DNA of 61,475 bases from Actinomycetota bacterium (lineage in GTDB: Bacteria; Actinomycetota; Actinomycetes; Mycobacteriales; HKI-0501), in NCBI GenBank assembly GCA_030840805.1, contig JAVEDU010000062.1:1-61475 (forward strand), written 5' to 3'. Numbering within the stretch: position 1 is the first letter of the stretch; each line of letters begins with the position of its first letter. The notes under the pieces are model-generated. The model was not told the DNA's origin, made no database searches, and was given only the letters and a program-made list of their open reading frames with translations. This document shows positions 36,244 to 44,686 of this stretch, piece after piece. The translations under genes were made by a program, and so were the position numbers.

Positions 36244-37652
36244 CGGTCGACCGTCCGGAGGGCGCGACCTCCTCGGTGAGTTTCGACCGGGCGCTCGCCA
36301 TCGCCGACGCCGTGCTGCTGGAGGGTTACCTGCTGTATCCGTACCGGGCGTCGGCGCAGAAGAACCAGGTCATGCGGTTCCAGTTCGGGGTGCTGACCCC
36401 GCGGCCCGTCGCCGAGGCCGGCACCGGGGAGACCTGGTACTCCCAGACCGAGACCCTGCTCGAGGTGGACGAGGGCGAGATGGACCGCGTCCTCGTGCTG
36501 AAGGTCCGCTTCCTCCAGCTCCAGATGCGCACCGTGGAGGCGGCGACCGCGGAGGGCTTTCGGCCGGTGCAGTTGCTGGACGTCGACAACGCGTCGATCC
36601 CCTGCTGGGACGAGGGCGTGGAGCGCGAGGTCGACGTGGCGCTGCCGCTCGCCGAGTTGGTGCCGGAGAAGCAGGTGCGGTTCACCGTGCCGGGTGGCGA
36701 GGAGGCGGAGGAGGTCGAGGACGCCGACGGCGTGGTGCGCGGCCGGATCCGCCGTCGTCGCCAGACCCTCGAGGGCGTCCTCCGGCTGTCGGTGACCCGC
36801 TTCGGCGGGCCGTACCCGCTGGTGAAGGTGCGGCTCCGGGTGGAGAACCACACGCCGTGGGAGGACGCCTCGGTCCCGCGCGAGGAGGCGATGCGCGGTT
36901 CGTTGCTCGCCACCCACACGCTGCTCGGGATGGCGGGCGGGAGGTTCGTCTCGCTCCTCGACCCGCCGTGGTGGGCCACTCCGGCGGTGGACGAGTGCCA
37001 CAACCTGCACACCTGGCCGGTGCTGGTCGGCGAGAACCGGACCGACGTGATGCTCTCGTCGCCGATCATCCTGTACGACAACCCCGCCATCGCCCCGGAG
37101 AGCCACGGCCAGCTGTTCGACGGGCTGGAGAACGACGAGATCCTCACGCTCCGGACGATGACGCTCACCGACGAGGAGAAGCGGCAGGCCCGCGGCACCG
37201 ACCCTCGTGCGGCCGAGCTGATCGACCGGATCGACGGCATCCCGCCGGAGATTCTCGAACGGCTCCACGGCGCGATCCGCGAGCTGCACACGGCGGCCCC
37301 CGCCGCGCCGGACGACGCCCCGCTCCCGTGGTGGGAACCCGGCTCCGACGACCCGGTGGACCCTGCGAGCGACACGCTGCCGATCGGCGACCTCGCCGTC
37401 GGCCGGGGCTGGCGGGTGCGGCTGCGGCCGGGTCCGCGGCGGGCCGACGCGCAGGACATGTTCCTCGCCGGCCGGGACGCGGTGGTCGACCACGTGCGGC
37501 GGGACGTGGACGGGCAGAACTACCTCGCCGTCACGCTCGCCGACGACGAGAATGCCGACCTGCACGCGGCGACGGGCCGGTTCCTCTACTTCTCCGCGGA
37601 CGAGATCGAGCCGCTGGACCCGCCCGCGCTCCCACCGGAGGCGGCGACGTGA
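36240..37652 (+). CDS. Hydrogenase-locus protein of unknown function (470 residues)
   Basis: I do not recognise a named domain. The protein has few cysteines, no signal peptide and no membrane span. Two thirds is beta-strand rich (LLYPYRASAQKNQVMRFQFG at the start; VLRLSVTRFGGPYPLVKVRL in the middle); conserved-looking segments include the central DPPWWATPAVDECHNLHTWP, PIILYDNPAIAPES and DGLENDEILTLRTMTLTDEE. A C-terminal domain (about 400-460) follows an acidic Pro-rich linker. Overlaps on both sides make it part of one translation unit with the protease and the DUF6084-like gene. Confidence 0.8.
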   Translation: MTVDRPEGATSSVSFDRALAIADAVLLEGYLLYPYRASAQKNQVMRFQFGVLTPRPVAEAGTGETWYSQTETLLEVDEGEMDRVLVLKVRFLQLQMRTVEAATAEGFRPVQLLDVDNASIPCWDEGVEREVDVALPLAELVPEKQVRFTVPGGEEAEEVEDADGVVRGRIRRRRQTLEGVLRLSVTRFGGPYPLVKVRLRVENHTPWEDASVPREEAMRGSLLATHTLLGMAGGRFVSLLDPPWWATPAVDECHNLHTWPVLVGENRTDVMLSSPIILYDNPAIAPESHGQLFDGLENDEILTLRTMTLTDEEKRQARGTDPRAAELIDRIDGIPPEILERLHGAIRELHTAAPAAPDDAPLPWWEPGSDDPVDPASDTLPIGDLAVGRGWRVRLRPGPRRADAQDMFLAGRDAVVDHVRRDVDGQNYLAVTLADDENADLHAATGRFLYFSADEIEPLDPPALPPEAAT

Positions 37653-38173
37653 CCGCCAGGGTGCTCGTCGCCGGTGTGGGCAACGTCTTCCTCGGGGACG
37701 ACGGCTTCGGCGTCGAGGTCGTGAACCGCCTGCAGGGCACGCCCCTGCCGGACGGCGTGAAGGTCGCCGACTTCGGCATCCGCGGCATCCACCTCGCGTA
37801 CGAGCTGCTGGACGGCTACGACGCCCTGGTGCTGATCGACGCCTCGCCCCGGGGCGAGGAGCCGGGCTCCCTGTACGTCATCGAACCGGATATGGACGCC
37901 ATCGTGCCCTCGGGCACGGACGGCGGCCCGGTGATGGATGCCCACGGAATGAACCCGGAGGCCGTCCTCGCGCTGCTCGCCGCGCTGGGCGGGCGGGTCG
38001 ACCACGTCCGGGTGCTCGGCTGCGAGCCCGCGGACGTCAGCGAGCGGATGGGGCTGTCCGCCCCGGTGGCCGGAGCAGTCGACGAGGCCGTACGACAGGC
38101 CCGCCGGCTCGCGGAGGAAGCCGCGGCGGTGTCGGTACTGAGATCGGGTGTCTCGCCCGGTCCGGACGAGTGA
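37649..38173 (+). CDS. Hydrogenase maturation protease (HybD/HycI family)
   Basis: A 174-residue endopeptidase that removes the C-terminal extension of HhyL once nickel is in place. The family signature is at the start (VAGVGNVFLGDDGFGVEVVN) with the acidic metal ligand near residue 17; further signature elements are DFGIRGIHLAYELLDGYD and MDAHGMNPEAVL, with the histidine ligand. GTG start overlapping the upstream stop. The expected target is the 21-residue HhyL tail. Confidence 0.93.
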   Translation: MTARVLVAGVGNVFLGDDGFGVEVVNRLQGTPLPDGVKVADFGIRGIHLAYELLDGYDALVLIDASPRGEEPGSLYVIEPDMDAIVPSGTDGGPVMDAHGMNPEAVLALLAALGGRVDHVRVLGCEPADVSERMGLSAPVAGAVDEAVRQARRLAEEAAAVSVLRSGVSPGPDE

Positions 38174-38186
38174 AGGTGGGTGCCCA

Positions 38187-38291
38187 ATGTTGCGGAAGAT
38201 GCTGTTCACGAGCTTCATGGTCGGGCTGGGAGCTGTCGTCGTCACGGCACTCCCCGACATTGCGCGGTACATGAAGATGCGGCAGATGTGA
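38187..38291 (+). CDS. 34-residue membrane peptide, DUF6893-like
   Basis: A very short gene encoding a 34-residue peptide with one hydrophobic span (MLFTSFMVGLGAVVVTALPD) and a basic tail ARYMKMRQM. It resembles small actinobacterial proteins called DUF6893. The ATG is 13 bases after the protease stop with GGTGGG upstream. It could help place the hydrogenase or its partner at the membrane; this is inference. Confidence 0.72.
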   Translation: MLRKMLFTSFMVGLGAVVVTALPDIARYMKMRQM

Positions 38292-38304
38292 CCCGGCGGA
38301 CGAG

Positions 38305-38817
38305 ATGACCCGGTACGCCATCGACCCCGACCGGTCGACGGTGTGGATCGAGGCGAGGAGCACCCTCCATCCGATCCACGGGGAGGCCACGGGCCTCCGT
38401 GGCCATCTCGAGATCGACCTCGCGGACGGCAGGCTCGAGGTGTCCGCTCCGGCGGAGCTGCACGTCGAGCTGCCCGTGGAGGAGTTGCGGTCCGGCAACC
38501 CCCTGCAGGACCGGGAGTTGCTGCGCCGGATCGATGCGGACCGGTACCGGCGGATCACCGGGGACGCACGGAAGGTGCAGGAGGCAGACGGCGACGGACG
38601 GTACCTGGTCAGCGGCGACGTGTCGTTCCACGGCACCACCCGCACCGTCGAGGGAGAGGTACGTGTCGGTGCCCCCGACGAACGCACGGTGGTCGTCGAG
38701 GGCGAACAGATCTTCGATATCCGCGATTTCAACCTGAAACCCCCGAAGGTGCTCATGTTCCGGGTCGAGCCGGAGGTCAAGGTGCGGATCCAGGTCACAG
38801 CCGAACGGGCGGACTAG
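38305..38817 (+). CDS. YceI-family protein in the hydrogenase locus
   Basis: A 170-residue lipocalin-like YceI protein (YAIDPDRSTVWIEARSTL at the start; GDVSFHGTTRTVEGEVRVG later). YceI proteins bind isoprenoids or lipid-like molecules, including quinone-related compounds. There is no signal peptide, so it would act in the cytosol. It lies 13 bases after the DUF6893-like peptide. A quinone-binding role next to a hydrogenase is attractive but unproven. Confidence 0.88.
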   Translation: MTRYAIDPDRSTVWIEARSTLHPIHGEATGLRGHLEIDLADGRLEVSAPAELHVELPVEELRSGNPLQDRELLRRIDADRYRRITGDARKVQEADGDGRYLVSGDVSFHGTTRTVEGEVRVGAPDERTVVVEGEQIFDIRDFNLKPPKVLMFRVEPEVKVRIQVTAERAD

Positions 38818-38837
38818 CCCACCGAAGGGAGACGGAC

Positions 38838-39071
38838 GTGTTCGTACTGGGTGCATTCCTCGTCGGCTACTACCTCGGGACCAAGTCTGAGGAGGGCGAC
38901 CTGAACGAGGTCGTCGACTCGCTCAGGACGATTGCGGCCTCCGACGAGGTCCGCGAGTTGGCCGCCGGTGCCTTCGGCATGGCGACCGATCTGGTTCGCT
39001 CACTGGCCGCGGACGGCCGCGCCGGTGAGGTCGTGGAGAGGGTGGCCGGGCGCGGGCTGCGCGCCGTCTGA
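38838..39071 (+). CDS. Small protein of the hydrogenase locus
   Basis: A 77-residue protein beginning VFVLGAFLVGYYLGTKSEEG, a short hydrophobic segment that could insert in or lie on the membrane, then an acidic and helical body (VVDSLRTIAASDEVRELAAG). The start is a GTG with AAGGGAG upstream. I recognise no family. Because the start carries a clean ribosome-binding site and lies between YceI and hypA, it is likely real. Confidence 0.72.
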   Translation: MFVLGAFLVGYYLGTKSEEGDLNEVVDSLRTIAASDEVRELAAGAFGMATDLVRSLAADGRAGEVVERVAGRGLRAV

Positions 39072-39123
39072 GTCACGCAGGAGAGCGGCGCCGGGTGACC
39101 GGCAGCGGCAGAAGGTGGGCTCG

Positions 39124-39465
39124 ATGCACGAGATCGGCTTGTGTGAGGGGTTGGTGGCGGCGGTCGAGCGCCGTGCCGCCGGCCGTCCCGTGGCGGAGGT
39201 GCGGTTCCGCGTCGGCGTGCTGCACCGCGTCGTCGAGTCGGCGCTGACGCAGGCATTCGCACTCGTCGCGGCCGGCACCGTCGCCGACGGTGCCACGGTC
39301 GACCTCGTGACCCTCCCGGTTCGAGTGCGGTGCCGGGAGTGCGCGGCGGAGACCGTCGCCGACGACATGGTCAGCGTCTGCGGCACCTGCGGCGCGACCG
39401 ATCTCGATCTCGTCGGCGGGGACGAGCTCGTGCTCGAGTCCATCACCATCGCGGCTCCGGTCTGA
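39124..39465 (+). CDS. hypA: Hydrogenase nickel-insertion protein HypA
   Basis: A 113-residue nickel metallochaperone. His2 and Glu3 (MHEIGLCEGL) form the nickel site; the zinc site is CRECAAETVADDMVSVCGTC. HypA normally works with the GTPase HypB to load nickel into the large subunit. No hypB is found in this locus, only 24 bases separate hypA from hypC. The remaining sequence fits HypA without gaps. Confidence 0.95.
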   Translation: MHEIGLCEGLVAAVERRAAGRPVAEVRFRVGVLHRVVESALTQAFALVAAGTVADGATVDLVTLPVRVRCRECAAETVADDMVSVCGTCGATDLDLVGGDELVLESITIAAPV

Positions 39466-39489
39466 ACGAACAGCGAAGGAGAGATCCCC

Positions 39490-39762
39490 ATGTGTCTCGG
39501 CATACCCGGCGAGATCGTCGAGCTCCTCGACGACCGCACCGACCTGGCGAAGGTGGACGTGAGCGGTGTCCGCCGGGCCATCAACATCGGCCTGCTGGAG
39601 AACGAAACGCTCGTCCCCGGCGACTGGGTGCTCATCCACGTCGGGTTCGCGCTCTCGAAGATCGACGAGGACGAGGCCAAGGCGGCCCTCGAGTTCTTGG
39701 AGGGCATCGGGCAGGCGTACGAGGACGAGATCGCCGCCCTACAGGAATCGATCATCGACTGA
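39490..39762 (+). CDS. hypC: Hydrogenase maturation chaperone HypC
   Basis: A 90-residue HypC with the family start MCLGIPGEIVELLD, in which Cys2 binds the iron intermediate, and the beta-barrel core (VSGVRRAINIGLLEN then VLIHVGFALSKIDEDEA). It carries the Fe(CN)2CO unit with HypD and hands it to HhyL. A clear GGAGAG precedes the ATG. It is the standard HypC of the locus; the divergent one lies near 30 kb. Confidence 0.95.
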   Translation: MCLGIPGEIVELLDDRTDLAKVDVSGVRRAINIGLLENETLVPGDWVLIHVGFALSKIDEDEAKAALEFLEGIGQAYEDEIAALQESIID

Positions 39763-39793
39763 CCTGACCGGCCAACCAGAGGGAGGTGCTGTG

Positions 39794-40921
39794 ATGCGCT
39801 TCGTCGACGAGTTCCGCGATGCGGAGAAGGCACATGCGCTGGCGGCCCGGATTGCCTCGCTGTGCGAGCCGGGCCGCCAGTACAAGTTCATGGAGGTGTG
39901 TGGCGGACACACCCACACGATCTACAAGCACGGCCTGGAGGACTACCTCCCGGAGAGCATCACGCTGGTGCACGGCCCCGGTTGCCCGGTATGCGTGATC
40001 CCGATGGGGCGGGTGGACGACACCATCCACATCGCCGAGCAGGACGACGTGATCATGACGTCGTTCGGGGACATGATGCGGGTACCGGGCGGCCGTGGGT
40101 CGTTCCTCGACTCGAAGGCGGCCGGCACGGACATCCGGATGGTGTACTCACCGCTGGACTCGCTGAAGATCGCCCGGCAGAACCCCGACAAGCGCGTCGT
40201 CTTCATGGCGATCGGGTTCGAGACCACGGCGCCGTCCACCGCGATGACGCTGCTGCGGGCGAAGCAGGAGGGCCTCGACAACTTCTCGGTGTTCTGCAAC
40301 CACGTCACGATCATCCCGGCGATCAAGGCGATCCTCGACTCGCCGGACCTGCGGCTGGACGGGTTCGTCGGGCCGGGGCACGTGTCGACCGTGATCGGCT
40401 GCGAGGTCTACCAGTTCATCGCGAAGCAGTACGGCAAGCCGATCGTCACGGCCGGGTTCGAGCCCCTCGACATCCTGCAGTCGATCTACATGCTCATGGT
40501 GCAGCTCGCCGAGGGCCGGTCCGAGGTGGAGAACCAGTACAGCCGGGTCGTCCCGTGGCACGGCAACCCCAAGGCGCTCCAGGTGATCGGCGAGACGATG
40601 GAGCTCCGGCCGTACTTCGAATGGCGCGGGCTCGGCTTCATCTCGCACTCGGCGCTCCGGATCAACGACGACTACGCCGCGTACGACGCCGAGCGCATCT
40701 TCGAGATCCCGGGCGTACGCGTCGCCGACCCGAAGGCCTGCCAATGCGGTGAGGTGCTCAAGGGCGTCCTCAAGCCGTGGGAATGCAAGGTGTTCGGCAC
40801 CGCGTGTACCCCGGAGACCCCGATCGGCACCTGCATGGTGTCGTCCGAGGGCGCCTGCGCGGCGTACTACAACTTCGGTCGCTTCAGCCGGGAACGCATC
40901 CAGGAAGCGAGCCACGTATGA
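39794..40921 (+). CDS. hypD: Hydrogenase maturation protein HypD
   Basis: A 375-residue iron-sulfur scaffold where the Fe(CN)2CO unit is built with HypC and HypE. Typical motifs are FMEVCGGHTHTIYKHGLE, HGPGCPVCVIPMGRVD and GFVGPGHVSTVIG. The C-terminal cluster cysteines are AFG-type regions seen as ADPKACQCGEVLKG, ECKVFGTACTPETPIGTC and SEGACAAYYNFGR. GGGAGG is upstream of the ATG; its stop overlaps the hypE start. Confidence 0.97.
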   Translation: MRFVDEFRDAEKAHALAARIASLCEPGRQYKFMEVCGGHTHTIYKHGLEDYLPESITLVHGPGCPVCVIPMGRVDDTIHIAEQDDVIMTSFGDMMRVPGGRGSFLDSKAAGTDIRMVYSPLDSLKIARQNPDKRVVFMAIGFETTAPSTAMTLLRAKQEGLDNFSVFCNHVTIIPAIKAILDSPDLRLDGFVGPGHVSTVIGCEVYQFIAKQYGKPIVTAGFEPLDILQSIYMLMVQLAEGRSEVENQYSRVVPWHGNPKALQVIGETMELRPYFEWRGLGFISHSALRINDDYAAYDAERIFEIPGVRVADPKACQCGEVLKGVLKPWECKVFGTACTPETPIGTCMVSSEGACAAYYNFGRFSRERIQEASHV

Positions 40922-42123
40922 GCGGCGAGGGAGGTGTTCGTGAGCAGGCGAGCGCCAACTGGGCGGAGGAGGCCGTCCGCGAGGCCGCTGCCCGCGAGCA
41001 ACTCGACGTCACGCAGAGCCAGGGACATGCCGATCCCGAGCACCCCGTGGTCCGCGACCGCGAACAGGAGGTGCTCGACCGGATCGACCGGGCCCGCCGC
41101 GCTCGGCCGCGGGTCAAGGACGAGCGGATCACGATGGCGCACGGGGCCGGCGGGAAGGCCACCCATTCGCTCATCGAGGCGATCTTCCTCGACGCGTTCC
41201 GCAATCCGCTGCTGGAGGCGATGGAGGACCAGGCCGTGTTCGCCGTCCACGGCACTCGGCTCGCGTTCACCACCGACTCGTATGTGGTCTCGCCGCTGTT
41301 CTTCCCCGGCGGGGACATCGGTGACCTCGCGGTGAACGGCACCGTGAACGACCTCGCGGTGTCCGGGGCTCGGCCGGTCTACCTGTCGGCCGGGTTCATC
41401 CTCGAGGAGGGGTTCCCGGTCGAGGACCTGCGCCGGATCGTCCGGTCCATGAAGGCCGCCGCGGAGGCCGCCGGGGTCCAGATCGTCACGGGGGACACGA
41501 AGGTCGTCCAGCGCGGCAAGGCCGACGGCTGCTACATCAACACCGCCGGCGTCGGTGTGCTGGACCGCCCCGTGTCGCTCGGCGCCGCGAACGCCCGACC
41601 GGGTGACGCCGTGATCGTCTCCGGACCGATCGGGGACCACGGGGTCACGATCATGCTGGCGCGCGGCGAGCTGGACATCGAGTCCGACATCACCTCGGAC
41701 ACGGCGCCGCTCAACGGGCTGATCGACCGGCTGCTCGACGCGACCACCGGGGTGCGCTGCATCCGCGATGCCACCCGCGGTGGTGTCGCCACGATCCTCA
41801 ACGAGGTCGCCGTCGCGTCACAGGTGGCGATCGTCGTGGAGGAAGACACGGTGCCGATGCGGGCCGAGGTGCGAGGGGCCGGCGAGATCCTCGGCATCGA
41901 CCCGCTCTACGTCGCGTGCGAGGGACGCTTCGTCGCGGTGGTGGACGGTGCGGAGGCGGAGGCGGCACTCGCCGCGATGCACTCGCACCCGCTCGGCGCC
42001 GAGGCGGCGGTGATCGGCAGCATCAAGGCCGATCCGCCGACGCTGGTTCTGCTCAAGACCGAGTTCGGCGGGACACGGATCGTCGACATGCTCATCGGCG
42101 ACCCGCTGCCGCGCATCTGTTGA
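40918..42123 (+). CDS. hypE: Hydrogenase maturation protein HypE with N-terminal extension
   Basis: A 401-residue HypE, which dehydrates its carbamoylated C-terminal cysteine to the thiocyanate that becomes the cyanide ligands. The C-terminal PRIC is present. The core starts at about residue 67 (DERITMAHGAGGKATHSLIE) and holds the ATP-binding fold (SGARPVYLSAGFILEEGFP then DATRGGVATILNEVA). The first 66 residues are an extra charged, helical extension rich in Ala, Glu and Arg not needed by the family. It overlaps hypD (ATGA). Confidence 0.96.
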   Translation: MSGEGGVREQASANWAEEAVREAAAREQLDVTQSQGHADPEHPVVRDREQEVLDRIDRARRARPRVKDERITMAHGAGGKATHSLIEAIFLDAFRNPLLEAMEDQAVFAVHGTRLAFTTDSYVVSPLFFPGGDIGDLAVNGTVNDLAVSGARPVYLSAGFILEEGFPVEDLRRIVRSMKAAAEAAGVQIVTGDTKVVQRGKADGCYINTAGVGVLDRPVSLGAANARPGDAVIVSGPIGDHGVTIMLARGELDIESDITSDTAPLNGLIDRLLDATTGVRCIRDATRGGVATILNEVAVASQVAIVVEEDTVPMRAEVRGAGEILGIDPLYVACEGRFVAVVDGAEAEAALAAMHSHPLGAEAAVIGSIKADPPTLVLLKTEFGGTRIVDMLIGDPLPRIC

Positions 42124-42147
42124 TCTCCCAACGAAAGGAGATGCACC

Positions 42148-42384
42148 ATGAGTGAACACCCAGAGAGCGCACCCTCGGCCGGCACCGATCCGGCCGACAG
42201 CCCCAACCGCAGTGCCGAGGACGTAGCGGAGCAGGAGGACGAGGCCGGTCGCGAGGACCTTGGAACGAAGGGCCAGTCCGAGCGCCCGGTCGGCACCTCG
42301 ACCGCCCGCGACTCGACGGGCGTGGACCCGCAGGAGACCGTGACCGGCGGCCCGACCCAGCCGGCCGGCGACCAGGGCGGCTGA
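42148..42384 (+). CDS. Small acidic disordered protein at the end of the hyp operon
   Basis: A 78-residue, low-complexity acidic protein rich in Ser, Thr, Pro, Gly, Asp and Glu (EDVAEQEDEAGREDLG), without hydrophobic core; it is probably disordered. A strong ribosome-binding site (AAAGGAG) lies 7 bases before the ATG, which makes translation likely. It is the last plus-strand gene, 13 bases before the end of the convergent hypF. Function unknown. Confidence 0.7.
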   Translation: MSEHPESAPSAGTDPADSPNRSAEDVAEQEDEAGREDLGTKGQSERPVGTSTARDSTGVDPQETVTGGPTQPAGDQGG

Positions 42385-42397
42385 TCGTCCTCGACGT

Positions 42398-44686
42398 TCA
42401 GAGGCAGCGACGCCGTGAGGCGTCGACAGCGCCGGCGACGGCGGCCTGGCCCAAGCTCAGGCCGCCGTCGTTCGTCGGCACCCGGTGGTGCGTGAGCACC
42501 CGGAAGCCGCGCTCACCCAGCAGGTCCGCGGTCGCGTCCAGCAGCAGCAGGTTCTGGAACACCCCGCCGGACAGCGCCACCGTGTCCAGTCCGGTGACCT
42601 CCCGGATGCGGTCCGCGCCCGCGGCGACGGCCCCCGCTACACCGCGGTGGAAGCGGGCCGCCACGGTCGGCACCGGGGTGCCCGCGGCGCGGTCCTCCAC
42701 CACCGCGCGCACCAGGTCGCCGGCCTCCACCACGAACGGCTCCACCCCCGATGCCGCGGTTCCGGTCAGCCGCACCGGGTAACCCCGCATCGAGGCCCGG
42801 TCCGCCACCTGCTCCAGCTCGACGGCGGCCTGGCCTTCGTAGTTGATCCGGTCGCGGACTCCGAGGACGGCCGCCACCGCGTCGAAGAGCCGCCCGGCGC
42901 TGGACGTCAGGGGCGAGTTCACGCCCGCGCGAGCCACCGACAGCACGGTGTCCCACTGCGCGGCGTTGCGCCGGATCACGGCCAGGTCGGCCGGCGGTGC
43001 GCCGTCGAATGCGGCGTCCAGGTGCGCGGCCGCCATCCGCCAGGGCTGGGTGATCGCCGCGGTACCACCGGGGAGCGGTACGGGCGCGAGGTGCCCGTGC
43101 CGGGTGAACCCGGTCAGGTCCGCAACGAGGAACTCCCCGCCCCAGATCGTCCCGTCGGTGCCGAGCCCGAGGCCGTCGAACGCGATCCCGATCACCGGCC
43201 CCGCCTCGCCGTTGTCGGCCAGGCACGAGGCGATGTGCGCATGGTGGTGCTGGACGCCCAGCAGCTCCACCCCGCCGACCTCCTTCGCGTACTTCGTGGA
43301 CAGGTACTCCGGGTGCAGGTCGTGCGCCACCAGGGCGGGCGCGACGTCGAACATCCGGGTGAAGTGCGTGATGCCCTCGGTGTACGACCGGTACGTCTCG
43401 TAGTTCTCCAGGTCCCCGATGTGGTGCGAGACGAACACGTACCGGCCCTTGCCCAGGCAGAAGGTGTTCTTCAGCTCGGCCCCGCAGGCCAGCACCGGAC
43501 GGCGGAAGGTCCAGTCCACCGGCAGCGGCCGCGGGACGTACCCCCGGGACCGGCGGATGGGGTACTCCCGGGCCCGCCACACCCGGGTCACCGAGTCGTC
43601 GGTGCGGATGTGGATCGCCCGGTCGTGCGTGAGGAACCCGTCGGCGATCGACGCCAATCGAAGATACGCCTCCGCGTCGACATAGGAGATCGGCTCGTCG
43701 GACACGTTGCCGCTGGTGAGCACGATGGGCCCGGCGAGCCGGTCGAGCAGCAGGTGGTGCAGCGGCGTGTACGGCAGCATGACGCCGAGGAAATGGTTGC
43801 CGGGCGCGACGCCGGCCGCGACAGGCGCCTCCGGGCGGCGTCGCAGCATGACGATCGGGCGGGCGGCGCCGGTGAGCAGCCGCTCCTCCGCCGGGCCGAT
43901 CTCCCCGAGGCGGTGCGCCGCCTCGAGGTCGCGGGCCATCAGCGCGAAAGGCTTGTCCGCCCGGTGCTTGCGGGAGCGCAACGCCGTGACGGCCCCGTCA
44001 TGTGCGGCATCGACGGCGAGGTGGAACCCGCCGAGCCCCTTGATCGCCAGCACCGCCCCGTCGGCGAGCAGTTCCGCGGCGGTGTCGACCGGGTCGCCGA
44101 CCACGGGGGAGGAGTCGGCGGCCACGAGTCGCGGCGCCGGTCCGCAGGCGGGGCAGCACACCGGCTGTGCGTGGAACCGCCGGTCCGCCGGGTCGTGATA
44201 CTCCCGGGCGCAGTCCGCGCACATCCGGAAGTCGGCCATCGTGGTCATCGGCCGGTCGTACGGCACGTCGCGGATGATCGTGAAGCGCGGTCCGCAGTTC
44301 GTGCAGTTGAGGAACGGGTACCGGTACCGCCGGTCGGCCGGGTCGAACAGCTCGCGGAGGCAGTCGGCACAGGTGGCGCTGTCCGGGGCGATGAGCGTCT
44401 GCCGCTCCCCGCCCGGTGCGCTGGGCGCGATGACGAACCGGGTCTCGCCACGGGCCGGGACGGAGTCGGCGGTGACCCGCTCGATCACCGCCAGCGGAGG
44501 GGCCTCGCGGTGCAGCGCGGACCGGAAGGCGCGGACATCCGCCACGGCTCCCTCGATCTCGATGAACACGCCGCCCGTGTCGTTGCCCACCAGGCCGCCC
44601 AGCCGGTACCGGTTGGCCAGGGCGTGCACGAAGGGCCGAAAGCCGACGCCCTGCACCACGCCCTCGACCCGGATCCTCGTGCGCAT
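42398..44686 (-). CDS. hypF: Carbamoyltransferase HypF
   Basis: A 762-residue enzyme that makes carbamoyl-adenylate from carbamoyl phosphate and passes the group to HypE. Domains in order: acylphosphatase (RVEGVVQGVGFRPFVHALAN), two zinc-finger blocks (CADCLREL with FLNCTNCGPRF, then CADCAREY with PVCCPACGP), YrdC-like domain and Kae1-like domain with the metal histidines (LLGVQHHHAHIASCLADNGE). The ATG is chosen at the acylphosphatase domain. It faces the rest of the hyp operon, so it has a separate promoter. Confidence 0.96.
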   Translation of the reverse strand: MRTRIRVEGVVQGVGFRPFVHALANRYRLGGLVGNDTGGVFIEIEGAVADVRAFRSALHREAPPLAVIERVTADSVPARGETRFVIAPSAPGGERQTLIAPDSATCADCLRELFDPADRRYRYPFLNCTNCGPRFTIIRDVPYDRPMTTMADFRMCADCAREYHDPADRRFHAQPVCCPACGPAPRLVAADSSPVVGDPVDTAAELLADGAVLAIKGLGGFHLAVDAAHDGAVTALRSRKHRADKPFALMARDLEAAHRLGEIGPAEERLLTGAARPIVMLRRRPEAPVAAGVAPGNHFLGVMLPYTPLHHLLLDRLAGPIVLTSGNVSDEPISYVDAEAYLRLASIADGFLTHDRAIHIRTDDSVTRVWRAREYPIRRSRGYVPRPLPVDWTFRRPVLACGAELKNTFCLGKGRYVFVSHHIGDLENYETYRSYTEGITHFTRMFDVAPALVAHDLHPEYLSTKYAKEVGGVELLGVQHHHAHIASCLADNGEAGPVIGIAFDGLGLGTDGTIWGGEFLVADLTGFTRHGHLAPVPLPGGTAAITQPWRMAAAHLDAAFDGAPPADLAVIRRNAAQWDTVLSVARAGVNSPLTSSAGRLFDAVAAVLGVRDRINYEGQAAVELEQVADRASMRGYPVRLTGTAASGVEPFVVEAGDLVRAVVEDRAAGTPVPTVAARFHRGVAGAVAAGADRIREVTGLDTVALSGGVFQNLLLLDATADLLGERGFRVLTHHRVPTNDGGLSLGQAAVAGAVDASRRRCL

